Source of the DNA: Pseudomonas sp. ICMP 561
GTDB lineage: Bacteria > Pseudomonadota > Gammaproteobacteria > Pseudomonadales > Pseudomonadaceae
Direction: 5' to 3'
Assembly: GCF_002699985.1 (NCBI RefSeq)
Contig: NZ_LKBT01000069.1
Coordinates: 46,964-110,963 of the forward strand
DNA: 64,000 nucleotides
Part shown: positions 27,092 to 36,326 of the stretch, one piece after another
Numbering within the stretch: the stretch's first letter is position 1
How the letters are laid out: every line of letters begins with the position of its first letter
Program-made: the position numbers and the translations under genes
Notes under the pieces: model-generated
What the model was told of the DNA's origin: nothing
Seen by the model: the letters and a program-made list of their open reading frames with translations, nothing else
Databases searched by the model: none

Positions 27092-27694
27092 GTGTCAAGC
27101 CAGCCATCAAACGCAAAGCCACGCCAACGCATGTCCCGGGAAGGTCGCCTCAGTCAACTGCTGGAAGTGGCATGGCAAATTGTTCGCGAGGAAGGCACGG
27201 AAAGCCTGACACTGGGGCATCTGGCGCAAATGGCAGGGGTTACCAAGCCTGTTGTCTATGACCACTTCCCCACTCGCCCGCTGCTGCTGGCCAGACTCTA
27301 TGCAGATTTTGATGTTCGACAAACCTCTCGCCTGGACGAAGCATTGCGCAACACCGATGCGACCGTGCAGGCTCGAGCGAGGGTCATTGCCGACTCCTAC
27401 GTCGATTGTGTGCTGCTGCAAGGCAGAGAAATCCCTGGCGTGATCGCAGCACTGAGCAGCTCTCCTGAACTGGAGAAAATCAAACGTGATTACGAGCTGA
27501 TCTTTATGGACAAATGTCGAGCCGCACTGGGAAGTCACAGCAAACCGAGCCAGATTTCGAATGCCCAGTTGCGCGCCATGCTCGGCGCGGCGGATGCACT
27601 GTCCAATGCCGCCGCGGTGGATGAAATTTCCGCAGACGAGGCGAAGTCCGAGCTTTATGAAATTATTCTGGCCATGACTGAAAGAGCTCATTAA
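27092..27694 (+). CDS. TetR-family transcriptional regulator
   Basis: This regulator is ~200 residues long. The DNA-binding domain runs from LSQLLEVAWQIVREEGTESL to VTKPVVYDHFPTR, where the recognition helix lies. The C-terminal ligand domain has no recognised signature. The start is uncertain: GTG at 27092 gives the conserved lead PSNAKPRQRMSR but has no ribosome binding site, and ATG at 27131 also lacks one. If the GTATATA box at 27082 is a -10, the mRNA would be nearly leaderless at the GTG. It probably represses itself, the divergent quinone reductase and perhaps the amidase 11 nt downstream. Confidence 0.82.
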   Translation: MSSQPSNAKPRQRMSREGRLSQLLEVAWQIVREEGTESLTLGHLAQMAGVTKPVVYDHFPTRPLLLARLYADFDVRQTSRLDEALRNTDATVQARARVIADSYVDCVLLQGREIPGVIAALSSSPELEKIKRDYELIFMDKCRAALGSHSKPSQISNAQLRAMLGAADALSNAAAVDEISADEAKSELYEIILAMTERAH

Positions 27695-27705
27695 GTGAGA
27701 ACCCA

Positions 27706-29409
27706 ATGATCAACGTCACAGAAGCATCCATCGCGGACCTGCGCGCCGCGCTTGAGTCAGGCCAGACCACAGCCGTCGAGCTGGTCGAGGCGTATCTGGC
27801 ACGGATTGACGCTTACGACGGTCCGGATACACCGACCGCGCTGAATGCCGTGGTGGTTCGCAATCCCCAAGCCATTGCCGAAGCCCAGGCATCCGACGCT
27901 CGTCGCGCGAACGGCCAGACGCTTGGCCCGCTGGACGGCATTCCCTACACGGCCAAAGACAGCTACCTGGTCAAAGGCCTCACCGCCGCATCGGGAAGCC
28001 CTGCATTTGTCGATCTGGTTGCTCAGCACGATGCCTTTACTATTGGCCGACTTCGCGCCGCCGGGGCGATCTGTCTGGGCAAGACCAATATGCCGCCGAT
28101 GGCTAACGGCGGCATGCAACGTGGGGTCTATGGCCGTGCCGAGAGCCCTTACAACGCTGACTACCTGACCGCCCCGTTTGCTTCCGGCTCATCGAATGGC
28201 GCGGGTACCGCAACCGCCGCCAGTTTTGCCGCCTTCGGTATGGCGGAGGAAACTTGGTCCAGTGGCCGAGGCCCTGCCTCCAACAACGGCCTGTGTGCCT
28301 ACACCCCTTCGCGCGGAGTGATATCGGTGCGCGGCAACTGGCCTCTGACGCCGACCATGGACGTTGTGGTGCCTTACGCCAGAACCATGGCTGACCTGCT
28401 TGAAGTGCTCGATGTGATCGTTGCAGAAGATCCCGACACCCGTGGCGATCTGTGGCGGTTGCAGCCTTGGGTAGAGCTTCCAGACGTGGCCGCGGTGCGC
28501 CCTGTTTCCTATGCTGAACTTGCCGCAGACGCACAGACGCTCGCCGGCAAACGCTTCGGTGTGCCGCGTATGTACATCAATGCCGATCCGCTGGCAGGTA
28601 CGGCGGAGAAACCTGGTATTGGCGGCCCGACCGGGCAGCGCATCATCACCCGCCCCTCCGTCATCGATTTATGGCAAGAAGCGCGTAAGGCGCTCGAAGC
28701 CGCTGGAGCTGAAGTCATCGAAGTGGATTTCCCGCTGGTGTCGAACTGCGAAGGTGATCGTCCCGGTGCGCCGACCGTGTTTACACGTGGGCTGGTTTCC
28801 AAAGAGTTCCTGCATCACGAACTATGGGATTTGTCGGCCTGGGCGTTCGATGAATTCCTGCGCGCCAATGGCGACCCGGCGCTGAATCGTCTGGCCGATG
28901 TCGACGGGGCGAAAATCTTCCCCCACGACCCAGGCACCCTGCCCAACCGTGAAGACGACCTGGCAGCTGGCATGGATGAATATGTGCGCATGGCCGAGCG
29001 CGGGATCACGCCCTGGAATGAGATTCCTACTTTGCCGGATGGCTTGCGCGGACTGGAGCAAACGCGTCGCATCGATCTGGAAGACTGGATGGAAGGCATG
29101 GGCCTTGATGCGGTGCTGTTTCCAACGGTAGCCGATGTGGGTCCGGCGAACGCCGATGTCGACCTGCAATCTGCCGATATCGCCTGGAGCAATGGCGTGT
29201 GGGTAGCCAACGGAAATCTCGCTATTCGTCACTTGGGAGTGCCGACCGTCACCGTGCCAATGGGCGTAATGGCTGACATTGGCATGCCGATAGGGCTTAC
29301 CTTTGCAGGACGTGCGTATGACGACTCGAACCTGCTGCGCTTTGCTTCGGCCTTTGAATCGATGGGCAGTAAGCGGATGATCCCGCCAAGAACGCCTGCT
29401 TTGAAGTAA
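27706..29409 (+). CDS. Amidase signature-family hydrolase
   Basis: This 567-residue amidase is 11 nt downstream of the TetR gene, so they are probably co-transcribed. The Ser-cisSer-Lys triad can be placed at K84 (YTAKDSY), S162 (ASGSSNG) and S186 (TWSSGRGPAS), with the usual 24-residue gap between the serines. The segment before the nucleophile reads EETWSSG where most amidases have DTGGS, so the oxyanion hole differs and the enzyme belongs to a separate subgroup. There is no signal peptide. The substrate is unknown; GatA is ruled out by context and this motif. Confidence 0.88.
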   Translation: MINVTEASIADLRAALESGQTTAVELVEAYLARIDAYDGPDTPTALNAVVVRNPQAIAEAQASDARRANGQTLGPLDGIPYTAKDSYLVKGLTAASGSPAFVDLVAQHDAFTIGRLRAAGAICLGKTNMPPMANGGMQRGVYGRAESPYNADYLTAPFASGSSNGAGTATAASFAAFGMAEETWSSGRGPASNNGLCAYTPSRGVISVRGNWPLTPTMDVVVPYARTMADLLEVLDVIVAEDPDTRGDLWRLQPWVELPDVAAVRPVSYAELAADAQTLAGKRFGVPRMYINADPLAGTAEKPGIGGPTGQRIITRPSVIDLWQEARKALEAAGAEVIEVDFPLVSNCEGDRPGAPTVFTRGLVSKEFLHHELWDLSAWAFDEFLRANGDPALNRLADVDGAKIFPHDPGTLPNREDDLAAGMDEYVRMAERGITPWNEIPTLPDGLRGLEQTRRIDLEDWMEGMGLDAVLFPTVADVGPANADVDLQSADIAWSNGVWVANGNLAIRHLGVPTVTVPMGVMADIGMPIGLTFAGRAYDDSNLLRFASAFESMGSKRMIPPRTPALK

Positions 29410-29474
29410 CGGCACCCGCGATCAAGCCTGGACTTGCCCCATGAGGACTGTCTGAGTCTGGCGCCCTTGCACAC

Positions 29475-29903
29475 TCAGCCCGCGAGACGGGCTGAGCTCT
29501 TCTCCGTGTTAGCTGCGCAATGCTTGAGCAAGGCTTTGATTGAGCCGCGAACATTACGCTTGCCCAGTTCCTTGGCTTTAAACCAGCGGCAGTCATCAAT
29601 CTCGTTGGATGCTCGCGGCTTCTGGTGTTCTGCACGCTGAGCCTCGAAGAGGAAGTGGACGGCTTTGTCGTCCTGATATTCCGAGACGTAGGCAAGCTGA
29701 TCGAAGGTCAACCCGGTCTCTTCTGCCATTTCACGCATGGCAGCCTGCAACGGTGTTTCGCCCTGCTCGACGCGGCCACCGGGCAGGTTCCATTTGGCGT
29801 TGCGCTTGCGAACGAAAAGGATCTCGCCGTGATGACGGCAGATCACGGTGGCACGTCTTTTCAGGCTTTTATGCCCGGAGGTTGCAGCTTCCGTTGCACC
29901 CAT
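29475..29903 (-). CDS. Nudix hydrolase
   Basis: This 142-residue protein contains a full Nudix box, GRVEQGETPLQAAMREMAEETGL, spread over residues ~43-65, which binds Mg2+ and cleaves nucleoside diphosphates linked to another group. The N-terminal strand RRATVICRHHGEILFVRKR and C-terminal CRWFKAKEL complete the fold. The substrate is not predictable. An ATG lies at 29903. It converges with the amidase gene. Confidence 0.88.
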   Translation of the reverse strand: MGATEAATSGHKSLKRRATVICRHHGEILFVRKRNAKWNLPGGRVEQGETPLQAAMREMAEETGLTFDQLAYVSEYQDDKAVHFLFEAQRAEHQKPRASNEIDDCRWFKAKELGKRNVRGSIKALLKHCAANTEKSSARLAG

Positions 29904-30350
29904 GGTCGTTCCTTCAAAACGTTTATCTATCAGAAAGCCAATGCGGCAAATGCTCTTCGACGACTGTGCGCCATGCTTGTGTCGATATGATGACCACCGC
30001 GGCTGACGGGAAGTTCAGCTTTAAGGGCCGGATAGGTGTGCCCATGCCTTTATGTCGAACAGAATGCATTCTTCCAATGGAACCCAACCCTGTAGGAGTG
30101 AGCTTGCTCGCGATAGCGTCAGTCCAGGCATAAATTCGTCAGCCAATAAACCGAATCGCGAGCAAGCTCACTCCTACAGGGATGTAGCTCAATTCAGATA
30201 GGTATGCATAGTTTGATGACAACTGCCGAAGGATCCACTGATTACTACGCGACAGCGGTGAGTCAGGGGCTCCAAGGCATTCATCTCACTGTCACTGCGC
30301 CATGCAACGCTGAACGCTAGCGTATTCGCCCCATTTTTGAGGTATGCCCC
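29904..30350. other. Intergenic region with REP doublet, no gene
   Basis: This 447-nt gap holds the Nudix promoter side, a REP doublet (30091-30180) and a degenerate version of the conserved tail (ACTACGCGACAGCGGTGAGT, near 30244). The promoter of the EEP-family gene must lie in the last ~70 nt. Confidence 0.55.
30091..30180. repeat. REP doublet (GAGCTTGCTCGCGA arms)
   Basis: The arms TGTAGGAGTGAGCTTGCTCG and CGAGCAAGCTCACTCCTACA are exact inverses with a spacer of ~45 nt, the same design as the copy at 25048. A worn tail relic lies about 60 nt further on. Confidence 0.85.
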
Positions 30351-31463
30351 ATGAGACTCGCCTCCTACAACGTCGAAAACCTGTTCAATCGCGCCAAGGC
30401 GATGAGTCTCGATGGGTGGGCGGAAGGCAAGCCAACGCTGGAGCGCTTCGCAAAACTCAATGCGCTGCTGGGGCAGGAAACCTACTCCGTCGCCGACAAG
30501 ACAGCCATGGTGAAATTGCTGGCCGAACTTGGGCTCAGCCGATCAGACCGCGGCCCATTCGTGATGCTTCGGCAAAACCGCGGCAACCTGGTCAAACGGC
30601 CCCGTAACAGTGAGATGACAATCGTCGCCAATGGCCGTGCGGACTGGACCGGATCGCTTGAACTGATTCAGGCCCCGGTTGACGAAGAAGCCATGCGAAA
30701 TACCGCCAGAGTGATGATTGATCTGCAGGCAGACGTACTGGCAGTGATAGAAGCGGAAAGCAGGCCAGCCCTTCGTGACTTCAATACCGAAATCATCAGC
30801 GGGCTCGGCGGCGATGTGTTCAGCCATGTCATGTTGATCGACGGCAACGACGAGCGCGGCATTGATGTCGGCGTCACGACCAAGGCAGGATTTCCCATCG
30901 GCCTCATGCGCAGTCACGTTGACGACAGCGATGACGGAGGCCAGCTGATTTTTTCCAGGGATTGCCCGGAGTTTTACCTGTCCATGCCTTCCGGCGCGCG
31001 ACTTGTGTTGCTCGTCAATCACCTGAAAAGCAAAGGCTACGGCAGCCTCACCGACTCGGCGAAAAGACGGCTTGCCCAGGCTAACAGAGTGAAGGAAATC
31101 TACAACTCGCTCATCGAGCAAGGCGAACAGTATGTCGCCGTGGTGGGCGACTTCAATGACACGCCAGACAGCGACGCGTTGAAACCGCTGCTCCAGGACT
31201 CGACCCTGAAGGACGCATTTACCCATGAGCATTTCAACGACGGCGGCTATCCCGGAACGTACGGCTCGTGCAACGCCTCCAACAAAATCGATTACCTGCT
31301 GCTGTCTCCGGAACTGTTCAAAAAAGTCAGCGCTGGCGGGGTTTTCCGCAAGGGCATGTGGCCAGGCTCCAGGCCTGTACGCTGGGAAACGTACCCCGAA
31401 CTGACCCGCAAAGAGAATGCGGGTTCTGACCATGCGGCGGTCTGGGTTGATCTGGATATTTAA
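30351..31463 (+). CDS. Endonuclease/exonuclease/phosphatase (EEP) family protein
   Basis: This 370-residue metal-dependent phosphoesterase shows the EEP motifs in order: ASYNVENLF at the start, AVIEAES (metal Glu), VNHLKSKGYG, VVGDFNDTPDS and GSDHAAVWV at the end (catalytic His). No signal peptide is present. The family includes exonuclease III, sphingomyelinase and inositol phosphatase types; the NVENLF start is common among bacterial extracellular-nuclease-like members. The substrate is unknown. GAGG lies about 9 nt before the ATG. Confidence 0.88.
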   Translation: MRLASYNVENLFNRAKAMSLDGWAEGKPTLERFAKLNALLGQETYSVADKTAMVKLLAELGLSRSDRGPFVMLRQNRGNLVKRPRNSEMTIVANGRADWTGSLELIQAPVDEEAMRNTARVMIDLQADVLAVIEAESRPALRDFNTEIISGLGGDVFSHVMLIDGNDERGIDVGVTTKAGFPIGLMRSHVDDSDDGGQLIFSRDCPEFYLSMPSGARLVLLVNHLKSKGYGSLTDSAKRRLAQANRVKEIYNSLIEQGEQYVAVVGDFNDTPDSDALKPLLQDSTLKDAFTHEHFNDGGYPGTYGSCNASNKIDYLLLSPELFKKVSAGGVFRKGMWPGSRPVRWETYPELTRKENAGSDHAAVWVDLDI

Positions 31464-31494
31464 TTCGAGGAGCAACGAAGCAATACCTGATCAA

Positions 31495-32127
31495 TCAACT
31501 TTCGAGATTCAAACGCTCCGACATCTTGACCAGCGTCGCCAGGGAATCCGCACCCATTTTCCGCATCAACGCGCCGCGCCGAACCTTTACGGTTATTTCG
31601 CTTACGCCCAGCCGTGCAGCCACTTGCTTGTTGAGCAGCCCCTGAACCACCAGTTCCATGACCTCTCGCTCGCCGTCAGTCAGATTGGCGTGGCACTGCT
31701 TCAACTGATCAGTCCGGGCCGCCGCTTCACGGGTTTGCCTGTCTTGACTCAACCCTTGGCTGATGGCGTCGAGCAGATCCTGCTCACGGAACGGCTTGGT
31801 CAGAAATTCGATGGCGCCCGCCTTCATGGCTTTTACCGACATGGGGATATCGCCATGCCCGGTGATAAAAATCACCGGCAGTGAAATACACAGCCGCGCC
31901 ATTTCTCGCTGGAAATCCAGCCCGCTCATCCCCGGCATACGCACATCCAGAACAAGACAAGCGGGCGCATCGGGCAATGTGGCGTCCATGAATTCGCGAG
32001 CGGAACCGAACGTCATGCACCCCAGACCGACCGACGCCATGAGATCCTCAAGGGATTCACGCATCGAGCGGTCGTCATCGACGATGTAAACCATGTCGGC
32101 AGCGCTTTCAACGGCAGTTTCAGGCAT
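31495..32127 (-). CDS. Response regulator, FixJ/NarL type with LuxR HTH
   Basis: This 210-residue regulator has a receiver domain at residues ~10-125 with VYIVDDD acidic residues, phosphoacceptor D61 in VLDVRMPG, and a Lys in LTKPF. A LuxR-type helix-turn-helix lies at residues ~145-205 (GEREVMELVVQGLLNKQVAARLGVSE...). The start is ATG at 32127, overlapping the kinase stop by 8 nt, so translation is coupled. It is the partner of the kinase at 32120-33190. Targets are unknown; the adjacent ABC transporter is a candidate. Confidence 0.9.
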   Translation of the reverse strand: MPETAVESAADMVYIVDDDRSMRESLEDLMASVGLGCMTFGSAREFMDATLPDAPACLVLDVRMPGMSGLDFQREMARLCISLPVIFITGHGDIPMSVKAMKAGAIEFLTKPFREQDLLDAISQGLSQDRQTREAAARTDQLKQCHANLTDGEREVMELVVQGLLNKQVAARLGVSEITVKVRRGALMRKMGADSLATLVKMSERLNLES

Positions 32128-33190
32128 CGGGTTCTCGGGCAATAGCGGGCAGCGTGAAGTGAAAAGTAGCGCCAAACGGTGAACCGGTCGAGGCCCAGAT
32201 CCGGCCATCATGGGCTTCGATAATGGAACGGCTGATGGGCAACCCCATTCCCATGCCTTCTGGTCGGGTCGTGTAGAAGGCGTCGAACACCCGCTCACAA
32301 TCGCGCGGCAACAGGCCGTTGCCTTGATCGGAAATCGAGAAGCGCAATTGCTGGGGCGACTCAAGCACCACATGGCAGTCCAGCGTTCGCCGCTCGGGGC
32401 TTACCTGACGCATCGCATCAACCGCATTCATGGCCAGATTGAGGATGACCTGCTGAATCTGCACCTCGTCAGCCAACACGGGAGGCAAGCCTTCTTCGAC
32501 TTGCACGTGCAGCGCGATCTCCTGCTCAGCCAACTCCCCGGCGATCAACCGCAGAGCCCCTTTGACGGTATCTTCGACGTTCAACCACTGCTTGGTCGGC
32601 GCCTGATGCTTCGCCAGGCTGCGCAGCCGGGCGATGATTTCACTGGCGCGATGTGTGTCTTCGATGATGCGCTCCACCGCCTGCCGGGCTTTCGGCAGGT
32701 TGGGAGGATCCGCAGCGATCCAGCGCAGACAGGCGCTACCGCTGGTGGCTGTGGCCGCCAGTGGCTGGTTCAACTCATGGGCAATAGAGGCGGCAAGCTC
32801 GCCCAGTACATTGACCCGGGCGACATGTTCCAAGTGCGCGCGGGTCTCGTGTACGGCGCGAATAGCCGCCGACAGACGCAATGCCAGCCAGGTCGTGCAG
32901 GCAATGGCCGCGAGGCTGATCAGCACATTGACCAGTCCCGACTCCGTATCGCCAAAGCGCGTGAACCGGTAACTCAGAATCGTCAGTACCATACAGACGA
33001 GGGACACCCCAGCCACCGCCCGCGCGGGCAGAAACCTGGCGGCGATCAGCACCACGATGACTTGAAAGACCCCGACCGCAATTTCAAGATCGGTGACCGT
33101 ATCAATTGCAGCAATCCCCAACGCCAACGCGAACAACAGGACCAAACGAAGCGTTAATCGAGTCCGTCTCACTGGATCACCATCGCGCAT
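32120..33190 (-). CDS. Membrane sensor histidine kinase (FixL-like two-component)
   Basis: This 356-residue kinase has an N-terminal membrane region of about four hydrophobic segments (residues ~12-110) with very short loops, so it probably senses a membrane or redox state and not a periplasmic ligand. The phosphorylated His lies in ASIAHELNQPLAA. The ATP-binding N box is NLAMNAVDAM, with SDQGNGL and GMGMGLPISR as the G boxes. It overlaps the regulator gene. The ABC transporter operon lies 72 nt upstream in the same orientation. Confidence 0.9.
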   Translation of the reverse strand: MRDGDPVRRTRLTLRLVLLFALALGIAAIDTVTDLEIAVGVFQVIVVLIAARFLPARAVAGVSLVCMVLTILSYRFTRFGDTESGLVNVLISLAAIACTTWLALRLSAAIRAVHETRAHLEHVARVNVLGELAASIAHELNQPLAATATSGSACLRWIAADPPNLPKARQAVERIIEDTHRASEIIARLRSLAKHQAPTKQWLNVEDTVKGALRLIAGELAEQEIALHVQVEEGLPPVLADEVQIQQVILNLAMNAVDAMRQVSPERRTLDCHVVLESPQQLRFSISDQGNGLLPRDCERVFDAFYTTRPEGMGMGLPISRSIIEAHDGRIWASTGSPFGATFHFTLPAIAREPDA

Positions 33191-33262
33191 TACCCCATCA
33201 GGATTGCAGACGCAGAGTGTATAGCGGCCACCGTCGCCTGTTCACTGAAAACTTCAACCCAC

Positions 33263-34567
33263 TCAGGACGGGTTGTCCAGACTGAACTGGTCAGCCCCGT
33301 CGTCATAGGCGAAAAGCTCGGCATAGCGTCCCCACTGGGTCACGCAGTCCAGCGTAACGGCCGCATCGCTTTCGGACATGAAATCTTCCAGCTCATCACG
33401 AAAGCGTCTGGCCGGTGCCGTGCGCCCCGGACGATCATCCAGCACCCGACGGATATGGCTGACCAGCGGCACATACCTGAGCAGGTGCTGGGCAAACAAT
33501 TGTTTGCGCTCGTCCACGTCCGACTGGGCGTAACGTCGACCCGCAGGCAGCAGCGTGATATCGCCTTCGCGCATTTCGGCAAATCGCATCAGTTGCAGCA
33601 CTTCTGCCAGCGAAAAAAGATCACCCGACGTGGAGCGCAATGCCGTGGCCAGTTCACGCAGATCGGCCTGCCCGCCATAGGGAGCATTGTCCACCGCCTC
33701 GATCAGCCCCGCCAAAGCGTTGGTGGACGTCAGCGGCAAGACCATGCCGATGCCGTTGCCTGCAAACAGGCTCTCGCGTTGCGCATGCACGGTAGTGCCG
33801 CCCGCCATGTGCACATAAATGCTTTCGACCAACGCCTGAAAAGCTGGGTCTGTACGGTTGCGCGGCTGGGCGAGATCAACCTTTACCTCGCACATGATCC
33901 GCCCCGGATTGGAGGACAGAATCAGGATGCGATCACACATCAAGACCGCTTCTTCAATGTTGTGGGTGACCATCAGGATCGACTTGATCGGCATCCGGCC
34001 CTCGCTCCAGAGGTCGAGCAAATCCGTGCGCAGTGTTTCCGCGGTCAACACGTCCAGAGCGGAAAACGGCTCATCCATCAACAGAATATCGGGGTTGACC
34101 ACCAGCGCGCGGGCCAGGCCGACACGCTGGCGCATGCCTCCGGACAACTCTTTAGGGTAGGCACTTTCAAACCCGTCGAGGCCGATCATATCGATGGCCG
34201 CCAAGGCCCGCCTACGCCGCTCTGGCCCTGCCACGCTCAATGCCTCCAGGCCGATTTCAACGTTCTGAAGGACGGTCAGCCAAGGGAACAAGGCAAAGCT
34301 CTGGAACACCATCCGCACCGAGGTCGAAACACCCGGCGTATTTGCCGGGAACGCCACCACACCGGTGGTGGGCGACACCAGCCCGGCGATGGAGCGCAAC
34401 AGCGTGGATTTCCCCGACCCCGACCGCCCCAGCAGCCCGATGACCTCGCCGTCGTTGAGACGCATGGCGACATCATCCAGCACCACGCGCTTGGTGCCCC
34501 CGGCCGTGCCGTAAACATGACCAAGTCCCTGCACGTCCACCAGACAACGTTTGTCGATTACTTCCAT
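33263..34567 (-). CDS. ABC transporter ATPase with AAA-associated C-terminal domain (nitrate/sulfonate/taurine type)
   Basis: This 434-residue protein has an ATPase domain (residues ~1-255) with Walker A GRSGSGKST, signature LSGGMRQR, Walker B LLMDEP and H-loop VTHNIEEA. It then has a ~170-residue C-terminal domain rich in charged helices, of the kind called AAA-associated C-terminal. That extra domain is thought to regulate transport. The start is ATG at 34567 with GAGGG upstream, 10 nt after the permease stop. It acts with the fused permease encoded upstream. Confidence 0.9.
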   Translation of the reverse strand: MEVIDKRCLVDVQGLGHVYGTAGGTKRVVLDDVAMRLNDGEVIGLLGRSGSGKSTLLRSIAGLVSPTTGVVAFPANTPGVSTSVRMVFQSFALFPWLTVLQNVEIGLEALSVAGPERRRRALAAIDMIGLDGFESAYPKELSGGMRQRVGLARALVVNPDILLMDEPFSALDVLTAETLRTDLLDLWSEGRMPIKSILMVTHNIEEAVLMCDRILILSSNPGRIMCEVKVDLAQPRNRTDPAFQALVESIYVHMAGGTTVHAQRESLFAGNGIGMVLPLTSTNALAGLIEAVDNAPYGGQADLRELATALRSTSGDLFSLAEVLQLMRFAEMREGDITLLPAGRRYAQSDVDERKQLFAQHLLRYVPLVSHIRRVLDDRPGRTAPARRFRDELEDFMSESDAAVTLDCVTQWGRYAELFAYDDGADQFSLDNPS

Positions 34568-34577
34568 TGGAATACCC

Positions 34578-36326
34578 TCAATCAATTCGAAGCCGACGTT
34601 CGGCAAAACGGTACAGCGGACGCCACAGCAGGCTGTTGAAACCGACCACAAACACGGACATCACAACGATACCCAGCGCCACCCGCTGGAAATCCCCCGC
34701 CGTCGTTGCCTGAGCAATGAAAGAACCCAGCCCCGACGCATACAGATGATCGCTGCCCCACGACACCGCCTCGGCGACGATGCTGGCGTTCCAGGAGCCA
34801 CCGGCAGCCGTCAAAGCGCCGGTCACGTAATAGGGAAAAACACCCGGCAGCACGACTTTGCGCCACCATTGCCAACCCCGCACACGGAACACCCGTGACG
34901 CTTCGAGCATGTCAGTTGGCAAGGCACTGGCACCGGCGATCACGTTAAAAAGGATGTACCACTGGGTACCCAGGATCATCAGCGGCGACAGCCATACATC
35001 CGGGTTCAGCTTCAGGGCGACAATCGTGACCACGGCAAACGGGAACAGAATGTTTGCCGGGAACGCAGCCAGTAATTGCGCGACAGGCTGCAAACGTTCT
35101 GCCCAGCGCGGATTCAGGCCGATCCAGACACCGACGGGCACCCACACAAGACTGGCCAGGGCGATAAGTACCGCCACACGCGCCAGGGTGGCGAGCCCCA
35201 GACCAAACACATTCACCACCTCCTCCACGCCCAGCGTGGTGCCGATAAAGCACGCCAACTGATAGATGCCGGTCATGCACGCACTCACGACCAACGCTAT
35301 CCACGCGAGATCGAGGTAACGGTGCCACCGGGAGTTGATCGTGAAGCTGACGTGCGCCAGTCGGGGCAACCGCACGGATGGCATCCAGTCGCTCACGCTG
35401 CGCAGGCATGCAAACAACAGAGGCACAAGTCGTGTGGACCTGAACAGGTCGTAGACCCGTGATCGCGGACGTTTATGTGAGGCGGTCTGTTCAAATCGAA
35501 ACTTGTCCGCCCACGCCACGATCGGCCGGAAAAACAACACGTCATACAGAACGATCACCCCGACCATGGCCAGCACCGCCCAACTGATTGCGGCGATATC
35601 CTTCTGCTGAATCGCGAGCGCCAGCCACGAACCGATACCCGGCAAATTGACGGTGCTGTCCCCGACCGTGATGGACTCGGATGCCACGACGAAAAACCAG
35701 CCGCCTGACATGGACATCATCATGTTCCACACCAGCCCCGGCATCCCGAACGGCAGCTCGACCTTGATGAACCGCTGCCACGGCGAGAACGAAAACTGCC
35801 GACTGACATCGTAAAGGTCGTTAGGCACGGTCCTCAGGGATTGGTAAAAGCCGAAGGTCATGTTCCAGACCTGACTGGTAAAAATGGCAAACACCGCCGC
35901 GCATTCCAGCCCCCACTGGCGGCCCGGAAAAATGCTCATGAAGAACACAACCGTAAACGTCAGGAAACCCAGCACCGGCACCGACTGAAGAATATCCAGC
36001 GCCGGTAAAATAACCATCGCGGCCCTGCGGCTTTTGGCGGCCAGTGTGGCGATAACAATGGAAAACACAAAAGACACAAACAACGCGGCAAACATGCGCA
36101 AGGTGGTACGCAAGGTATACGAGGGCAAGTGCGCCAGATCGAGTGACACAGGCGCAGAATCAAGGACGCTGAGTGGCTGATTCATTTGTCCGGCACTGTA
36201 AAAAACAAACAGCGCCAGCAAAGCGATCGCGGCAATCAGCGCGCCCTCAGCGAGCAAGGATGCAGCGTGAGGTTGTGCCGGTTTGTTTACCGGGCTTCTC
36301 AGGGTTGCAGGCAGGGAAAAACGCAT
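34578..36326 (-). CDS. ABC transporter permease with two fused permease domains
   Basis: This 582-residue inner-membrane protein contains two complete binding-protein-dependent permease domains, with about 12 hydrophobic segments in total. The first half (residues ~75-285) has the coupling loop DLYDVSRQFSFSPWQRFIKVELPFG. The second (~345-575) has MLEASRVFRVRGWQWWRKVVLPG. A charged linker with RPRSRVYDLFR joins them. A single protein thus makes the whole pore. No substrate-binding protein gene is adjacent, so the ligand (oxyanion or organic anion by family) is unknown. Confidence 0.9.
   Translation of the reverse strand: MRFSLPATLRSPVNKPAQPHAASLLAEGALIAAIALLALFVFYSAGQMNQPLSVLDSAPVSLDLAHLPSYTLRTTLRMFAALFVSFVFSIVIATLAAKSRRAAMVILPALDILQSVPVLGFLTFTVVFFMSIFPGRQWGLECAAVFAIFTSQVWNMTFGFYQSLRTVPNDLYDVSRQFSFSPWQRFIKVELPFGMPGLVWNMMMSMSGGWFFVVASESITVGDSTVNLPGIGSWLALAIQQKDIAAISWAVLAMVGVIVLYDVLFFRPIVAWADKFRFEQTASHKRPRSRVYDLFRSTRLVPLLFACLRSVSDWMPSVRLPRLAHVSFTINSRWHRYLDLAWIALVVSACMTGIYQLACFIGTTLGVEEVVNVFGLGLATLARVAVLIALASLVWVPVGVWIGLNPRWAERLQPVAQLLAAFPANILFPFAVVTIVALKLNPDVWLSPLMILGTQWYILFNVIAGASALPTDMLEASRVFRVRGWQWWRKVVLPGVFPYYVTGALTAAGGSWNASIVAEAVSWGSDHLYASGLGSFIAQATTAGDFQRVALGIVVMSVFVVGFNSLLWRPLYRFAERRLRID

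Noticed and set aside
33455..34639. 394-codon ORF antisense to the ABC ATPase at 33263-34567
   Set aside because: It is rich in His, Gln and Arg, typical of antisense shadow frames, and has no domain pattern.
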